Below are positions 36,158-44,850 of a stretch of 64,000 nucleotides of DNA, one piece after another. Numbering within the stretch: the stretch's first letter is position 1; each line of letters starts with the position of its first letter. A model generated the notes under the pieces. It worked only from the letters and a program-made list of their open reading frames with translations, did no database searches and was not told where the DNA came from. Location of the stretch: assembly GCF_000740795.1 (NCBI RefSeq), contig NZ_JGYG01000001.1:434001-498000 (forward strand), read 5' to 3'. A program made the position numbers and the translations under genes. The stretch comes from Haematobacter massiliensis. GTDB taxonomy: Bacteria > Pseudomonadota > Alphaproteobacteria > Rhodobacterales > Rhodobacteraceae.

Positions 36158-37969
36158 ATGTCTGACCCGAGCAAGTCCCGCCACGCGACGGGCGATCCCT
36201 ATACCTCCCGCAGGCTGTTTGGCCGGCTCTGGCACGATTACCTCCGCCACCAGATCCCGGCCATGTCGCTGGTCGCCGTGCTGATGGTGATCGAGGGTTC
36301 AACCCTCGGCGCGTTGAGCTACATGCTCCAGCCGCTGTTCGAGAAGGTGTTCGCGGGCGCCGACCCCTCCGCGATCTGGTGGGTGGGCGCCGCGATTTTC
36401 GGGCTGTTCCTGATCCGCGCGATCACCTCCATCCTCAGCAAGACGATGCTGTCGCGCATCGCACAGCGCACCTCCACCGCCATGCAGGCCGACCTGCTGC
36501 GCCATATCCTGACGCTGGACAACCGGTTCTTTCAGGAGAACCCACCCGGCGCGCTCATCGAACGGGTGCAGGGCGATACGATGGCCATTCAGGGCATCTG
36601 GATCACCCTGATCTCCGCCGTGGGGCGGGATGGCGTGGCGCTGGTGTCGCTGTTTGCCGTGGCGATTTCCATCGACCCGGTCTGGACGATGGTGGCGCTG
36701 GTCGGAACGCCGCTTCTCATCCTGCCGATTGCCAGCATTCAGCGCTACGTCCGCCGCAAGACAACGCAAAGCCGTCGTCAGGCCAGCCTCCGCGCGACCC
36801 GGCTGGACGAGATCTTCCACGGCATCATCCCGATCAAGCTGAACCGCATGGAGGGCTATCAGTCAGGCCGGTTCGAGCGAATCATCGACACGATCGTGAA
36901 GGCGGAAGTGAAGAACGCCGCAGGTCGCTCGACCATTCCGGCGCTCATCGACGTGGTCACGGGGCTTGGGTTCTTTGCCGTCCTCGTTCTCGGCGGGCGG
37001 GAGATCATCGCCGGCGAAAAGACCCTCGCGCAATTCATGTCGTTCTTCACGGCCATGGCGCTGACCTTCCAGCCGATCCGCAGGCTTGGCGATACGGCGG
37101 GGACATGGCAGGTTGCGGCGGCTAGTCTCGAGCGGGTCTACCGGCTGATGGATACGCTTCCCTCCATCACCGCGCCTGCCCACCCCCGCCTTCCCGCGCC
37201 GGGGGACACGGAGATCAAGCTGCAGGACGTGACACTCGCCTATGGCGAAATGCCGGTGCTGCGCGGCGTGACCTTCACGGCTGAAGCAGGCAAGACCACC
37301 GCGCTTGTCGGCGCTTCCGGGGCTGGCAAGAGCACGGTGTTCAACCTGCTCACACGCCTTGTCGATGCCCAATCCGGCCGTGTAACGGTTGGCGGGGTGG
37401 ACCTCATGGACATTCCGCTGCCCGAACTCCGCGCGATGTTTTCCGTGGTCACCCAGGATGCCGCGCTCTTCGACGAGACGATCCGGGAGAACATCACTCT
37501 CGGCCGGCAGGATGTGAGCGACGAGCGGCTCCGCGAGGTAATGGACGCAGCCCATGTGACGGAGTTCGTGGAGCATCTGCCCCTGGGCGTGGATACTCCG
37601 GCCGGGCCGCGCGGCTCGGCGCTTTCCGGTGGGCAGAGACAGCGCGTGGCCATCGCCCGCGCCCTGCTTCGCGATGCGCCTATCCTGCTGCTGGACGAGG
37701 CGACATCCGCCCTCGACGCCCGCTCGGAGGCTCTGGTACAGGCGGCGCTGGACAGGCTCTCCGTCGGTCGTACGACGCTGGTCATCGCGCACCGTCTGTC
37801 GACCATTCGCGACGCGCATAAGATCGTCGTGATGGATCAGGGCCGCGTGGTCGATGAGGGCACGCATGAGGAGCTGCTGTCCCGCGACGGCCTCTATGCG
37901 GGGCTCTACCGGCTGCAATTCCAATCGACCATGCCCATATCGGTGAACGACACGGAGGCAAGGACATGA
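36158..37969 (+). CDS. ABC exporter, fused permease-ATPase (MsbA-like)
   Basis: The 603-residue half-transporter has six membrane segments (residues about 30-320) and a C-terminal ATPase with Walker A GASGAGKST, signature LSGGQRQRVAIARALL, Walker B ILLLDEATSALDAR and the H-loop IAHRLSTI. It is of the MsbA/LPS-lipid flippase type and functions as a homodimer. The ATG at 36158 is chosen since the 52 preceding residues are unlike the family. ygfZ follows with an ATGA overlap. Confidence 0.9.
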   Translation: MSDPSKSRHATGDPYTSRRLFGRLWHDYLRHQIPAMSLVAVLMVIEGSTLGALSYMLQPLFEKVFAGADPSAIWWVGAAIFGLFLIRAITSILSKTMLSRIAQRTSTAMQADLLRHILTLDNRFFQENPPGALIERVQGDTMAIQGIWITLISAVGRDGVALVSLFAVAISIDPVWTMVALVGTPLLILPIASIQRYVRRKTTQSRRQASLRATRLDEIFHGIIPIKLNRMEGYQSGRFERIIDTIVKAEVKNAAGRSTIPALIDVVTGLGFFAVLVLGGREIIAGEKTLAQFMSFFTAMALTFQPIRRLGDTAGTWQVAAASLERVYRLMDTLPSITAPAHPRLPAPGDTEIKLQDVTLAYGEMPVLRGVTFTAEAGKTTALVGASGAGKSTVFNLLTRLVDAQSGRVTVGGVDLMDIPLPELRAMFSVVTQDAALFDETIRENITLGRQDVSDERLREVMDAAHVTEFVEHLPLGVDTPAGPRGSALSGGQRQRVAIARALLRDAPILLLDEATSALDARSEALVQAALDRLSVGRTTLVIAHRLSTIRDAHKIVVMDQGRVVDEGTHEELLSRDGLYAGLYRLQFQSTMPISVNDTEART

Positions 37970-38718
37970 CCGGCGAACGCGCATCGAACCGAAAGATTTA
38001 TGAGATCACGGGCGCGGACCGGGTCACCTTTCTGCAGAACCTGGTAACCAACGATCTGGGCCGGTTGAAGGACGGGCTGATCTATGCAGCGCTGTTGACG
38101 CCGCAGGGCAAGTACCTTGCAGATTTCTTCCTCGCGGATGCGGGTGACCGGATCCTGCTCGACGCCGATGCGGAACAGGCGGAGGGTCTTGCCCGCCGCC
38201 TCCAGATGTACCGGCTTCGGGCCGATGTCGCCATCACGCCAAGTTCCCTTCACGTGTTGCGCGGTCTTGGCGAGCCGCCTGAAGGCGCGCTCCGCGACCC
38301 GCGTCACCCCTCCTTGGGATGGCGTCTTTATACCGATGAGGAAGGAAGTCCGCCCACCGTGGACTGGGATACCCTGCGGGTGGCGGAAACGATTCCCGAA
38401 GCGGGGATAGAGCTGCTGCCAGACGATACCTACATCCTTGAAGCGGGGTTTGACCGGCTCAACGGCGTCGACTTTCGCAAGGGGTGTTACGTCGGACAAG
38501 AGGTGACTGCCCGGATGAAGCACAAGACCGAGCTTCGCAAGGGTTTCGTCTCGGTCGTTCTGGACGCCCCCGTGACACCTGGCACCGAGATTATGGCGGA
38601 AGGAAAGCCCGCCGGACGTATCTTTACCGTCGCCGGAAATCAGGCCATTGCCTATCTCCGCTTCGACCGCGCCACCGGCCCGCTCACCGCAGATGGTGTC
38701 GTGCTCCGCAGAACGTGA
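37966..38718 (+). CDS. YgfZ/GcvT-domain folate-binding protein
   Basis: The 250-residue tetrahydrofolate-binding protein is a YgfZ/IBA57 family member that helps assemble or repair 4Fe-4S clusters. The hallmark KGCYVGQEVTARMKHK (about residue 170) contains the conserved Cys. The N-terminal RVTFLQNLVTNDL and LLTPQGKYLADFFL motifs are typical. Starts in the ATGA overlap with the exporter gene. Confidence 0.92.
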   Translation: MTGERASNRKIYEITGADRVTFLQNLVTNDLGRLKDGLIYAALLTPQGKYLADFFLADAGDRILLDADAEQAEGLARRLQMYRLRADVAITPSSLHVLRGLGEPPEGALRDPRHPSLGWRLYTDEEGSPPTVDWDTLRVAETIPEAGIELLPDDTYILEAGFDRLNGVDFRKGCYVGQEVTARMKHKTELRKGFVSVVLDAPVTPGTEIMAEGKPAGRIFTVAGNQAIAYLRFDRATGPLTADGVVLRRT

Positions 38719-38772
38719 CGCGACGACACTGCCCCTGCGGCAAAACAACAACACGTCGCCGCGGATAAATGC

Positions 38773-38800
38773 TTGATCGAAAGTCAGTGGGGCCTATATA
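38773..38800 (+). promoter_or_regulatory. Sigma-70-like promoter for the DUF6280-like gene
   Basis: TTGATC (38773-38778) and TATATA (38795-38800) are separated by 16 bases. It would start a transcript near 38808, giving a leader of about 165 nt that includes the structured element at 38831-38919. Confidence 0.5.
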
Positions 38801-38830
38801 TCGGCGGCACTCCCCTGGTAAGGCGACTGC

Positions 38831-38919
38831 ATATTGTGATGGGTCCCGTTTTGGTATGCCATGCCCACATGGCAGGTATTCCCGAACGGCAATACCAAAC
38901 CCGACCCTAAACACGATAT
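38831..38919 (+). ncRNA. Highly structured leader RNA candidate with alternative pairings
   Basis: Three nested stems can be written: ATATTGTG (38831-38838) with CACGATAT (38912-38919, one GU pair); GGGTC (38841-38845) with GACCC (38903-38907); TTTGGTAT (38850-38857) with ATACCAAA (38892-38899). Inside lies a perfect hairpin TGCCATG/CATGGCA with a four-base loop (38857-38874). A second GGTATT (38875-38880) can instead pair with AATACC (38891-38896), competing with the third stem. It matches no riboswitch or small RNA I know. It could be a cis-regulatory leader of the gene at 38974 or an independent RNA. Confidence 0.6.
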
Positions 38920-38973
38920 TCGGCCACCTTTCGCAGAACGACAAGAGCAATAACAAGAAAAGGACCGGATATC

Positions 38974-39294
38974 ATGGCCGACTCCGTCGACGGCAACGCT
39001 TTCAACTTCGAGCAGGGCGCGCGGGCTCGTAAGCTCTTCGCCGCGGTTGTCCTTGCTGCACTGGACGATGCGATTGCTGATGACAAGAAATACGGGAACG
39101 GACCGGAACAGATCGCCCGCTGGGCACGGTCTCGCGATGGTCGCGAAGTTCTTTCCTGTGCCGGGATCGACCCGAACGAGCGTGTCGTGAAGGGTCTCAT
39201 GGAATTTGTCGCGAAAGGTATCCGCACCTCTGTCGCGCTCTCCCGTGAAGAAAGTGAACGCCGCCATCTTCTTGAACAGGCCGAAGCCGCCTGA
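38974..39294 (+). CDS. DUF6280-like small conserved protein
   Basis: The 106-residue cytoplasmic protein contains RARKLFAAVVLAALDDAIADD, KKYGNGPEQIARWARSRDGR and EVLSCAGIDPNERVVKGL, text I associate with a strongly conserved Rhodobacterales family (DUF6280). Helical, no signal, no membrane segment; two functional ideas (regulatory or nucleoid-related) have no support. AAGGA sits 9 bases before the ATG and an intrinsic terminator follows, so it forms its own transcription unit with a long structured leader. Confidence 0.75.
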   Translation: MADSVDGNAFNFEQGARARKLFAAVVLAALDDAIADDKKYGNGPEQIARWARSRDGREVLSCAGIDPNERVVKGLMEFVAKGIRTSVALSREESERRHLLEQAEAA

Positions 39295-39318
39295 ACTGGG
39301 CGCCGTGGCATCCAAAAG

Positions 39319-39344
39319 GACGCGCCCGCTGGCGCGTCTTTTTT
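39319..39344 (+). terminator. Intrinsic terminator after the DUF6280-like gene
   Basis: GACGCGCC (39319-39326) pairs perfectly with GGCGCGTC (39331-39338) around a CGCT loop and is followed by six Ts. Confidence 0.93.
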
Positions 39345-40256
39345 ATGGTTACTCAAACTTTTCTGGGGGAAACGCGGCGATCAGGCAGACCGCCGTTGAG
39401 CAAATGCCAGCCTTGAGTCCCGGATTCTGGCAGCTTTGCCGTTCGGATATTGATCTCGTGTGGCGGTCGTCCCTCTTTTGCAGCACGATTTGGTATATCA
39501 AGGCGCAGGCGAATGCAGCTGTCCGCGCGATGCGAGGATGAAACAAGTAACGGAATTTCGGGAGTTTCCCGCTCGCCTCACCGATTCTGCGGCGCAGTTG
39601 CGCTGCTCAACCTCGGGCCCCACCCAGCCAGCCCGGAAAACATTTTTCCAAGACGCCTTTGAGGCCTAACACCGACGCAGTTCATAATCCTTGAACCGCT
39701 GCGTTCGGTATGCTTACAGGTTACGGATACAGGGAGGTCTGGCTGGCGCCGCGACCTTGTGGCAAATACCTGCTCGCAGCCGCCATCCGTCCTGCCCGGG
39801 TCCGCATGGAACGCTTGCGCCCCCAACCATCTGTAATGATATGCTGAAACTGGGCGACAACGCCATCGAACACGGCATGTTCACGTTCGGCTCTAGAGAA
39901 GGAGCCCGTTCCTCGCCTCCAAGGCAGGCGGCAAGGGTCCGCCACTCCCTGTACCCTGATCGAAACCGCCATGCCCAACGCCGTCGGCTTCATGTCGAAT
40001 TCGCCAGCACTCCGGCACATATCCCAAACCTGCGTGATCATCGACATCGTTGACCCTCTGCCGCCTACACGAAGCGCTCTGCCCGGCTAGCCCGCAGCGC
40101 TTCTGGACCCAAGGGCGCCAGTCTGGATCAATTTCCGATGGCTGCTGGCCATGCAAACAGACAGCCGGAAAGCAAAGATGGGCTCGGTGCAGGCATCATC
40201 TGACAATCCGCCAAGATCTGACCCAAGCACCGAATTTGAGGAAGGTCAGCTCTAAT
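39345..40256. other. Gene-free 0.9-kb interval of lower coding quality
   Basis: No reading frame on either strand shows family motifs or the codon bias of the neighbours, and several stops interrupt each frame. A short plus-strand stretch near 39841 reads LKLGDNAIEHGM, vaguely like a histidine-kinase N-box, but has no supporting context. It may be a degraded gene or a long intergenic region between convergent units; I see no tRNA, repeat or insertion-sequence ends. Confidence 0.5.
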
Positions 40257-41186
40257 CTACTCAAATTCCCGGCCAGCGAGCGCCTTGCGAATTTCCGCCC
40301 GGACGAGCTTACGCACATTCCGCGTCATACGCTCTCCCAGCGGGCCTTGAAGCTCTTCTCGCAAAACCTCTGCAACAAGCATCCGTAGATGTTCATCGCC
40401 CAGTTCCGAGGTCTCATCGGCGAAAAGATCAATATCATCCTCCACATCGGGAAGCGTCGCGGAGGATATGTTTGCTGCCTCCCGACCGGGACGCACCTCT
40501 TCGGGCAGATATGTCTCGGCTTCCACCTCAACTTCGTCCGCGGCAGCGGAAAACTCCGTCTGCGTCGCACCCTGCTCCTGAAGCGGAAGTTCATCAGGCA
40601 CGTCCGGAGGGGTCTCTACCGGTTCATCAAACGGGATTTCGGCAGGCTCCTCCACAGGATCTTCCGGGATATCGGCGGGCGGCGACTCCTCCGGAGTATC
40701 GGGAGGCAGTTCAGGAGGAGCATCCGGCTGCGATGGAACCTCAACGGGAGGACGAGCGGCCTCCACGGGAAATTCCGGCTCGTCACTCTCGGTCGTAGGA
40801 GGGAATGAACTCCGCACAAGCTGGAACCGCCGCGCCTGAGCCTGGCGGAAGGCGATCGGTTCTGCTGTGTGGTGTTCCGGCTCATCAATCGCGATGAATG
40901 GCGCTTCATCGACATCGTGAAGATCGTTGTGGAACTCTCTGCTTTCCACCGGCACAGGCACGCTCGCACGCGCCGCGACTGCAGCTTCGAGCAGGGCCAA
41001 GGCATCCTCGATAGAGGCCCGTCCATCGGTCTGCTCGACGCGCAACTCCGGCGTAAGCATGAGACGCTCGCCGGCAGCACGTTCGCCTTGGACGCGCATC
41101 TCCAGCCCGTCGCCATCCTGCGCGAGAAGGCGGCGGATCGCCGTCAGCACATCTTCGATCTCGCCACGTTTACCGGAGTCAGACAT
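40257..41186 (-). CDS. PopZ-like (DUF2497-like) acidic, proline-rich protein
   Basis: The 309-residue protein has a short N-terminal helix IEDVLTAIRRLLAQD (10-24), resembling the PopZ motif MEEILASIRRII, a long disordered middle (about 120-240) extremely rich in Pro, Glu and Asp, and a C-terminal helical segment of about 45 residues (MLVAEVLREELQ, then ERMTRNVRKLVRAEIRKAL) resembling PopZ's multimerising helices. PopZ builds polar condensates that anchor chromosome and cell-cycle proteins in Caulobacter. No signal peptide or membrane segment. It lies 90 bp downstream of tolC on the same strand. Similarity is of architecture and short motifs only; function is inference. Confidence 0.6.
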   Translation of the reverse strand: MSDSGKRGEIEDVLTAIRRLLAQDGDGLEMRVQGERAAGERLMLTPELRVEQTDGRASIEDALALLEAAVAARASVPVPVESREFHNDLHDVDEAPFIAIDEPEHHTAEPIAFRQAQARRFQLVRSSFPPTTESDEPEFPVEAARPPVEVPSQPDAPPELPPDTPEESPPADIPEDPVEEPAEIPFDEPVETPPDVPDELPLQEQGATQTEFSAAADEVEVEAETYLPEEVRPGREAANISSATLPDVEDDIDLFADETSELGDEHLRMLVAEVLREELQGPLGERMTRNVRKLVRAEIRKALAGREFE

Positions 41187-41276
41187 ATCGCCTCATCCCT
41201 ATGACCGCTGGGGCATCGAGTCGCTCGTGCGGCCTGATCGGCCCCACGACTCACATGACATCATGACAGGAAATAG

Positions 41277-42635
41277 TTACTTTTTCCCTATGCTCTGGAG
41301 CACACGGTCAAGTTTCTGGCCCTGAATGGAAGTATAAGGGGCCTCGCGCACCGCATTGTAATAGGCGGCCGGATCGTATGTCGGGATCCCGAGCTTCAGG
41401 TGATCCACGGTCAAAAGACCCATCGCGGACAGCACGGAATAGGCGGCAACATACTGCTGCGACTGCGCGGAAATCCGGCTGGCCCGCGCGTTCAATAGCT
41501 CCTGTTCCGCGTCCAGAACGTCGAGCGTGGTGCGCGCACCGAACCGGGCCTCCTCCCGGACGCCATCATAGGCAACCTGCGCTGCTCGAATCTGCTCATC
41601 GATAGATGCGAGAGACGCCCGCGAAACCTGCAGGTCCGACCAGGCGGCACCCACTTGGTAGGCCACGTTCACGGCCGACTGCTGAAGCGCCGCGCGCGCC
41701 TGATCCCGCCCGGCGATTGCCTGACGATGCAAGGAGGACAATGCGCCGCCCTGATAGATCGGCTGGCTCAGCGAGAGAGTGAGCGAGGAGGCGTCGTCCC
41801 CGCTCTGATCCCGTGCGACAGAGCCGGTCGCCGAAACCGTCGGCAAACGTTGCGCCGCCGCGAGCGAGACATTCAGTTCCGCCACGTTGACCTGACGCTG
41901 CGCTTGCCGCACATCAGGATGGGTGCGGACGCCTACCGCCTTTGCGTCATCCACTGTGGCGGCGCTGCGAGGTGGCGTCGGAGGCGTGGCGAGACTGCCG
42001 GGATACTGCCCTGTCGCGGCCTTGTAAGCCTCCCGCGCCGTGGTCAGGTCACCTTGGGCACTGGAAAGCTGCGCACGTGCCGAAGCCAGCCGGGCTTCCG
42101 CCTGAGCGACATCGGTACGCGTCACCTCGCCCACGTCAAAGCGGTCCTGCGCGGCCCGAAGCTCCTCGCCAATCACGCGTACGGAATTCTGGTTCAGCGA
42201 GACATACTCGATGGCGCTGCGCACGTTCATATAGGCCTGAACGGCATTCAGCAGCACCTGTTGTTCGACCCCGACCAGCGCCTCCCGCGTCGCAAGCACT
42301 GATTCGCGCGCGATCTCTATCCCCAGTCGATTGCGGCCTGAATCATAGAGCGTGAGATTCGCCGAGAGGCCGATGCTGCTCGTGAGCCGACGCGTCAATA
42401 CCGGATCGACCCAGCGCGACTGGGCCACGAAGGCGAGCGTCGGGCGCAGCGCAGCAACGGCAGTCGCCACATCTTCATCCGCGGCACGAAGAACGGCCCG
42501 GTTCTGCTCCAGAAGATTGGAATTGCGATAAGCCGCAATAAGCGCGTCTGTCAGTGTCTCCGCCCGCACTGAGGTGACGGACAACCCCGCAGCGACTAAC
42601 GCCGCGAAAAACCTGACCTTCGATCGCCCTGCCAT
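41277..42635 (-). CDS. tolC: TolC-family outer membrane channel
   Basis: The 452-residue precursor has a Sec signal peptide (ends near VRA, residue 25) and two TolC/OEP repeats. Helical segments such as TLTDALIAAYRNSNLLEQNRA, RTDVAQAEARLASARAQLSSA and ARFGARTTLDVLDAEQELLNA are typical. It should form a trimeric outer-membrane and periplasmic tunnel for type I secretion or RND efflux; no inner-membrane partner is in this window. pcm lies just upstream, an order common in Rhodobacterales. Confidence 0.92.
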   Translation of the reverse strand: MAGRSKVRFFAALVAAGLSVTSVRAETLTDALIAAYRNSNLLEQNRAVLRAADEDVATAVAALRPTLAFVAQSRWVDPVLTRRLTSSIGLSANLTLYDSGRNRLGIEIARESVLATREALVGVEQQVLLNAVQAYMNVRSAIEYVSLNQNSVRVIGEELRAAQDRFDVGEVTRTDVAQAEARLASARAQLSSAQGDLTTAREAYKAATGQYPGSLATPPTPPRSAATVDDAKAVGVRTHPDVRQAQRQVNVAELNVSLAAAQRLPTVSATGSVARDQSGDDASSLTLSLSQPIYQGGALSSLHRQAIAGRDQARAALQQSAVNVAYQVGAAWSDLQVSRASLASIDEQIRAAQVAYDGVREEARFGARTTLDVLDAEQELLNARASRISAQSQQYVAAYSVLSAMGLLTVDHLKLGIPTYDPAAYYNAVREAPYTSIQGQKLDRVLQSIGKK

Positions 42636-42694
42636 GTCCCGCCTCGTTCCTGATCTTTTTTCATTTGTCAGGCGGTGTCCCGTTCAGAACCAGC

Positions 42695-43348
42695 CTAGAA
42701 CACGAAACCCCGCTCAGCCGCAAAGCCCGGAAGGACAGGTGCGGAAGCATTGAAAGCATAGCGCCAAGTCATCTCGCCGTCGATCTTGTATCCGATGCGG
42801 CAGACACCGAGCGCGCGCTCCATGAACAGACAACCGATACGGCCGCCATCCTTGAGTTGGGCGAGGATCTTTTCGGGTACGTCTTCGACCGCTCCTTCAA
42901 GGATGATCACGTCGAACGGCCCGTGCTTGGGCGAGCCTTCGGCAAAGTCACCCTTCACGACGACGGCATTATCCACACTCTCCGCCGCAAGCAGATCCTG
43001 CGCTTCGGCCGCGAATTCCTCATCCTGCTCGATACCGACAACGGCTTCGGCCAGCCGTGCGATAACAGCGGTCGAATAACCCAGCCCCGCACCGATATCG
43101 AGCACCAGATCATCCTTCCCGATATCCAGCGCATCGAGGAGCTTCGCAAGCGTCCGGGGTTCGAGAAGGAAGCGCCCGCGCCCGATATCGACATTCTCGC
43201 CCACATAGGCGGCTTCGCGCACGGCGGCGGGAACATAAACTTCGCGCGGAACGCTCAGCATTGCATCGATGATCGGGTATTTCGTCACATCAGCGGGGCG
43301 GATCTGGGTGTCCACCATCACTGTGCGGCGGCTCGCGAAATCCGACAT
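42695..43348 (-). CDS. pcm: Protein-L-isoaspartate O-methyltransferase family protein
   Basis: The 217-residue SAM-dependent methyltransferase repairs isoaspartyl damage in the family. Visible motifs are MVDTQIRPADVT, FLLEPRTLAKLLDAL, the SAM loop VLDIGAGLGYSTAVIARL, GIEQDEEFAAEA and FDVIILEGAVEDVP. The alphaproteobacterial branch often lacks some substrate motifs of E. coli Pcm, so true repair activity is uncertain. ATG at 43348 gives the family N-terminus MSDFASRRTVM. Confidence 0.87.
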   Translation of the reverse strand: MSDFASRRTVMVDTQIRPADVTKYPIIDAMLSVPREVYVPAAVREAAYVGENVDIGRGRFLLEPRTLAKLLDALDIGKDDLVLDIGAGLGYSTAVIARLAEAVVGIEQDEEFAAEAQDLLAAESVDNAVVVKGDFAEGSPKHGPFDVIILEGAVEDVPEKILAQLKDGGRIGCLFMERALGVCRIGYKIDGEMTWRYAFNASAPVLPGFAAERGFVF

Positions 43349-43666
43349 TGCCCGTTCCCGTCCAATCCTGCGTCGCGGATGTCTTGCCACAGAAAATCAG
43401 CGGCGGCAACAAGCCCCGTTCAGCCTCATAACCGCCGAAACCTTGGTCTTCCCGCGCCAGAATTCCGTCGCGAGAAAACAAAGGCGGTGATTCTCTGTGC
43501 AGAAATTCCAGTTCTGCCATTAGTTCGCGCAGAAATGTCGATAATTGACCGGTAATGTCGCAAACGACCTAGCGCCGGAGCGCGCCGCTGGGCGTGATAC
43601 CCACTCATGGCTCCTCTGGAGCTATACAAGAACGAGCGGCCCGAGCCGCCAGACAGGGAGACTTGC
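43349..43666. promoter_or_regulatory. Divergent region between pcm and the Pot-type operon
   Basis: No gene is seen in these 318 bp. A GCAGAAAT direct repeat occurs at 43499-43506 and 43529-43536, and the first copy forms a partial dyad with TTCTGC at 43512-43517. This may be an operator for one of the divergent units; no regulator gene is adjacent. An ATG at 43607 in frame with the ATPase lacks a ribosome site. Confidence 0.35.
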
Positions 43667-44770
43667 GTGGAACCAGCCCAGGGCCGCGACCGGTTCGTGG
43701 AGTTCGAGCACGTTCAGAAAAGCTATGATGGCGAAAACCTCGTCGTCAAAGACCTCAACCTCACGATTTCAGAGGGAGAATTCCTTACCATGCTCGGGCC
43801 ATCCGGTTCGGGCAAGACCACATGCCTCATGATGCTGGCAGGGTTCGAGACCGCGACTCACGGCGAAATCCGGCTTGACGGTCGCCCCATCAATACGGTG
43901 CCCCCGCACAAGCGCGGCATCGGCATGGTGTTTCAGAACTACGCGCTCTTTCCCCATATGACCGTGGCCGAGAATCTTGCCTTTCCGCTCGAAGTGCGGG
44001 GCATGGGCAAGGCGGAGCGCGAGGCAAAGATCGCCCGCGCGCTCGACATGGTGCAGATGGGCGCGTTCGGAGCGAGGCGCCCGGCTCAGCTTTCGGGCGG
44101 TCAGCAGCAGCGGATCGCCCTCGCCCGCGCGCTGGTGTTCGACCCGAAACTGGTGCTGATGGACGAGCCTCTGGGAGCGCTGGACAAGCAGCTTCGCGAA
44201 CATATGCAGTTCGAGATCAAGCGCCTGCACCACGAGCTCGGCATCACCGTCGTCTATGTCACTCATGATCAGGGCGAAGCGCTGACCATGTCGGACCGGG
44301 TGGCCGTGTTCAACGACGGGCGCATCCAGCAGCTCGCGCCGCCCGATGAACTTTACGAGCGGCCGAAAAACAGCTTCGTCGCCCAGTTCATCGGGGAGAA
44401 CAACCGCCTTCCGGGAAGGGTCGAGAAACTCGGCCCGGAGAAGGCTCTCATCCGGCTCGCGACGGGCGAGGTGATCGACGCGACGCCCGTCAATCTCCGC
44501 CATGAAGGGCAGGAGACGCTGGTTTCCATTCGCCCGGAGCGCGTGGAGTTCAAGCCGGAGATGATGCCGAAGGACGCGCATATGATCGACGCCGAGGTGA
44601 TCGAGGTGATCTACATGGGCGACGTTCTCCGCACCCGGATGAAGGTAGCGGGGTCGGACGATTTCGTCATGAAATGCCGCAATACGCTGAGCCAGACCAA
44701 ACTGTCGCCAGGACAGCACCTCAGGATCGGCTGGGCGCCGCAGGATGCGCGCGCGCTCGATCCGGTCTGA
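43667..44770 (+). CDS. Spermidine/putrescine-type ABC transporter ATPase (PotA-like)
   Basis: The 367-residue ATPase has Walker A GPSGSGKTT, signature LSGGQQQRIALARAL, Walker B LVLMDEPLGALD and a C-terminal TOBE domain (about 280-367). GTG at 43667 is chosen because AGGGAGA lies 6 bases before it; an ATG 60 bp upstream would add 20 residues without a ribosome site. First gene of a four-gene importer operon (ATPase, binding protein, two permeases). Confidence 0.9.
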   Translation: MEPAQGRDRFVEFEHVQKSYDGENLVVKDLNLTISEGEFLTMLGPSGSGKTTCLMMLAGFETATHGEIRLDGRPINTVPPHKRGIGMVFQNYALFPHMTVAENLAFPLEVRGMGKAEREAKIARALDMVQMGAFGARRPAQLSGGQQQRIALARALVFDPKLVLMDEPLGALDKQLREHMQFEIKRLHHELGITVVYVTHDQGEALTMSDRVAVFNDGRIQQLAPPDELYERPKNSFVAQFIGENNRLPGRVEKLGPEKALIRLATGEVIDATPVNLRHEGQETLVSIRPERVEFKPEMMPKDAHMIDAEVIEVIYMGDVLRTRMKVAGSDDFVMKCRNTLSQTKLSPGQHLRIGWAPQDARALDPV

Positions 44771-44850
44771 ATCGGAAAGCCGGCGTTGAACAGAACAAGG
44801 CGGATTTCTGCAGAAACCGCCGGATAACAGGGCAAACAGGGAGCCTGAAA

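Noticed and set aside
39691-40053. Frame with LKLGDNAIEHGM resembling a histidine-kinase N-box
   Set aside because: A single short match, with no other kinase motif in any frame around it.
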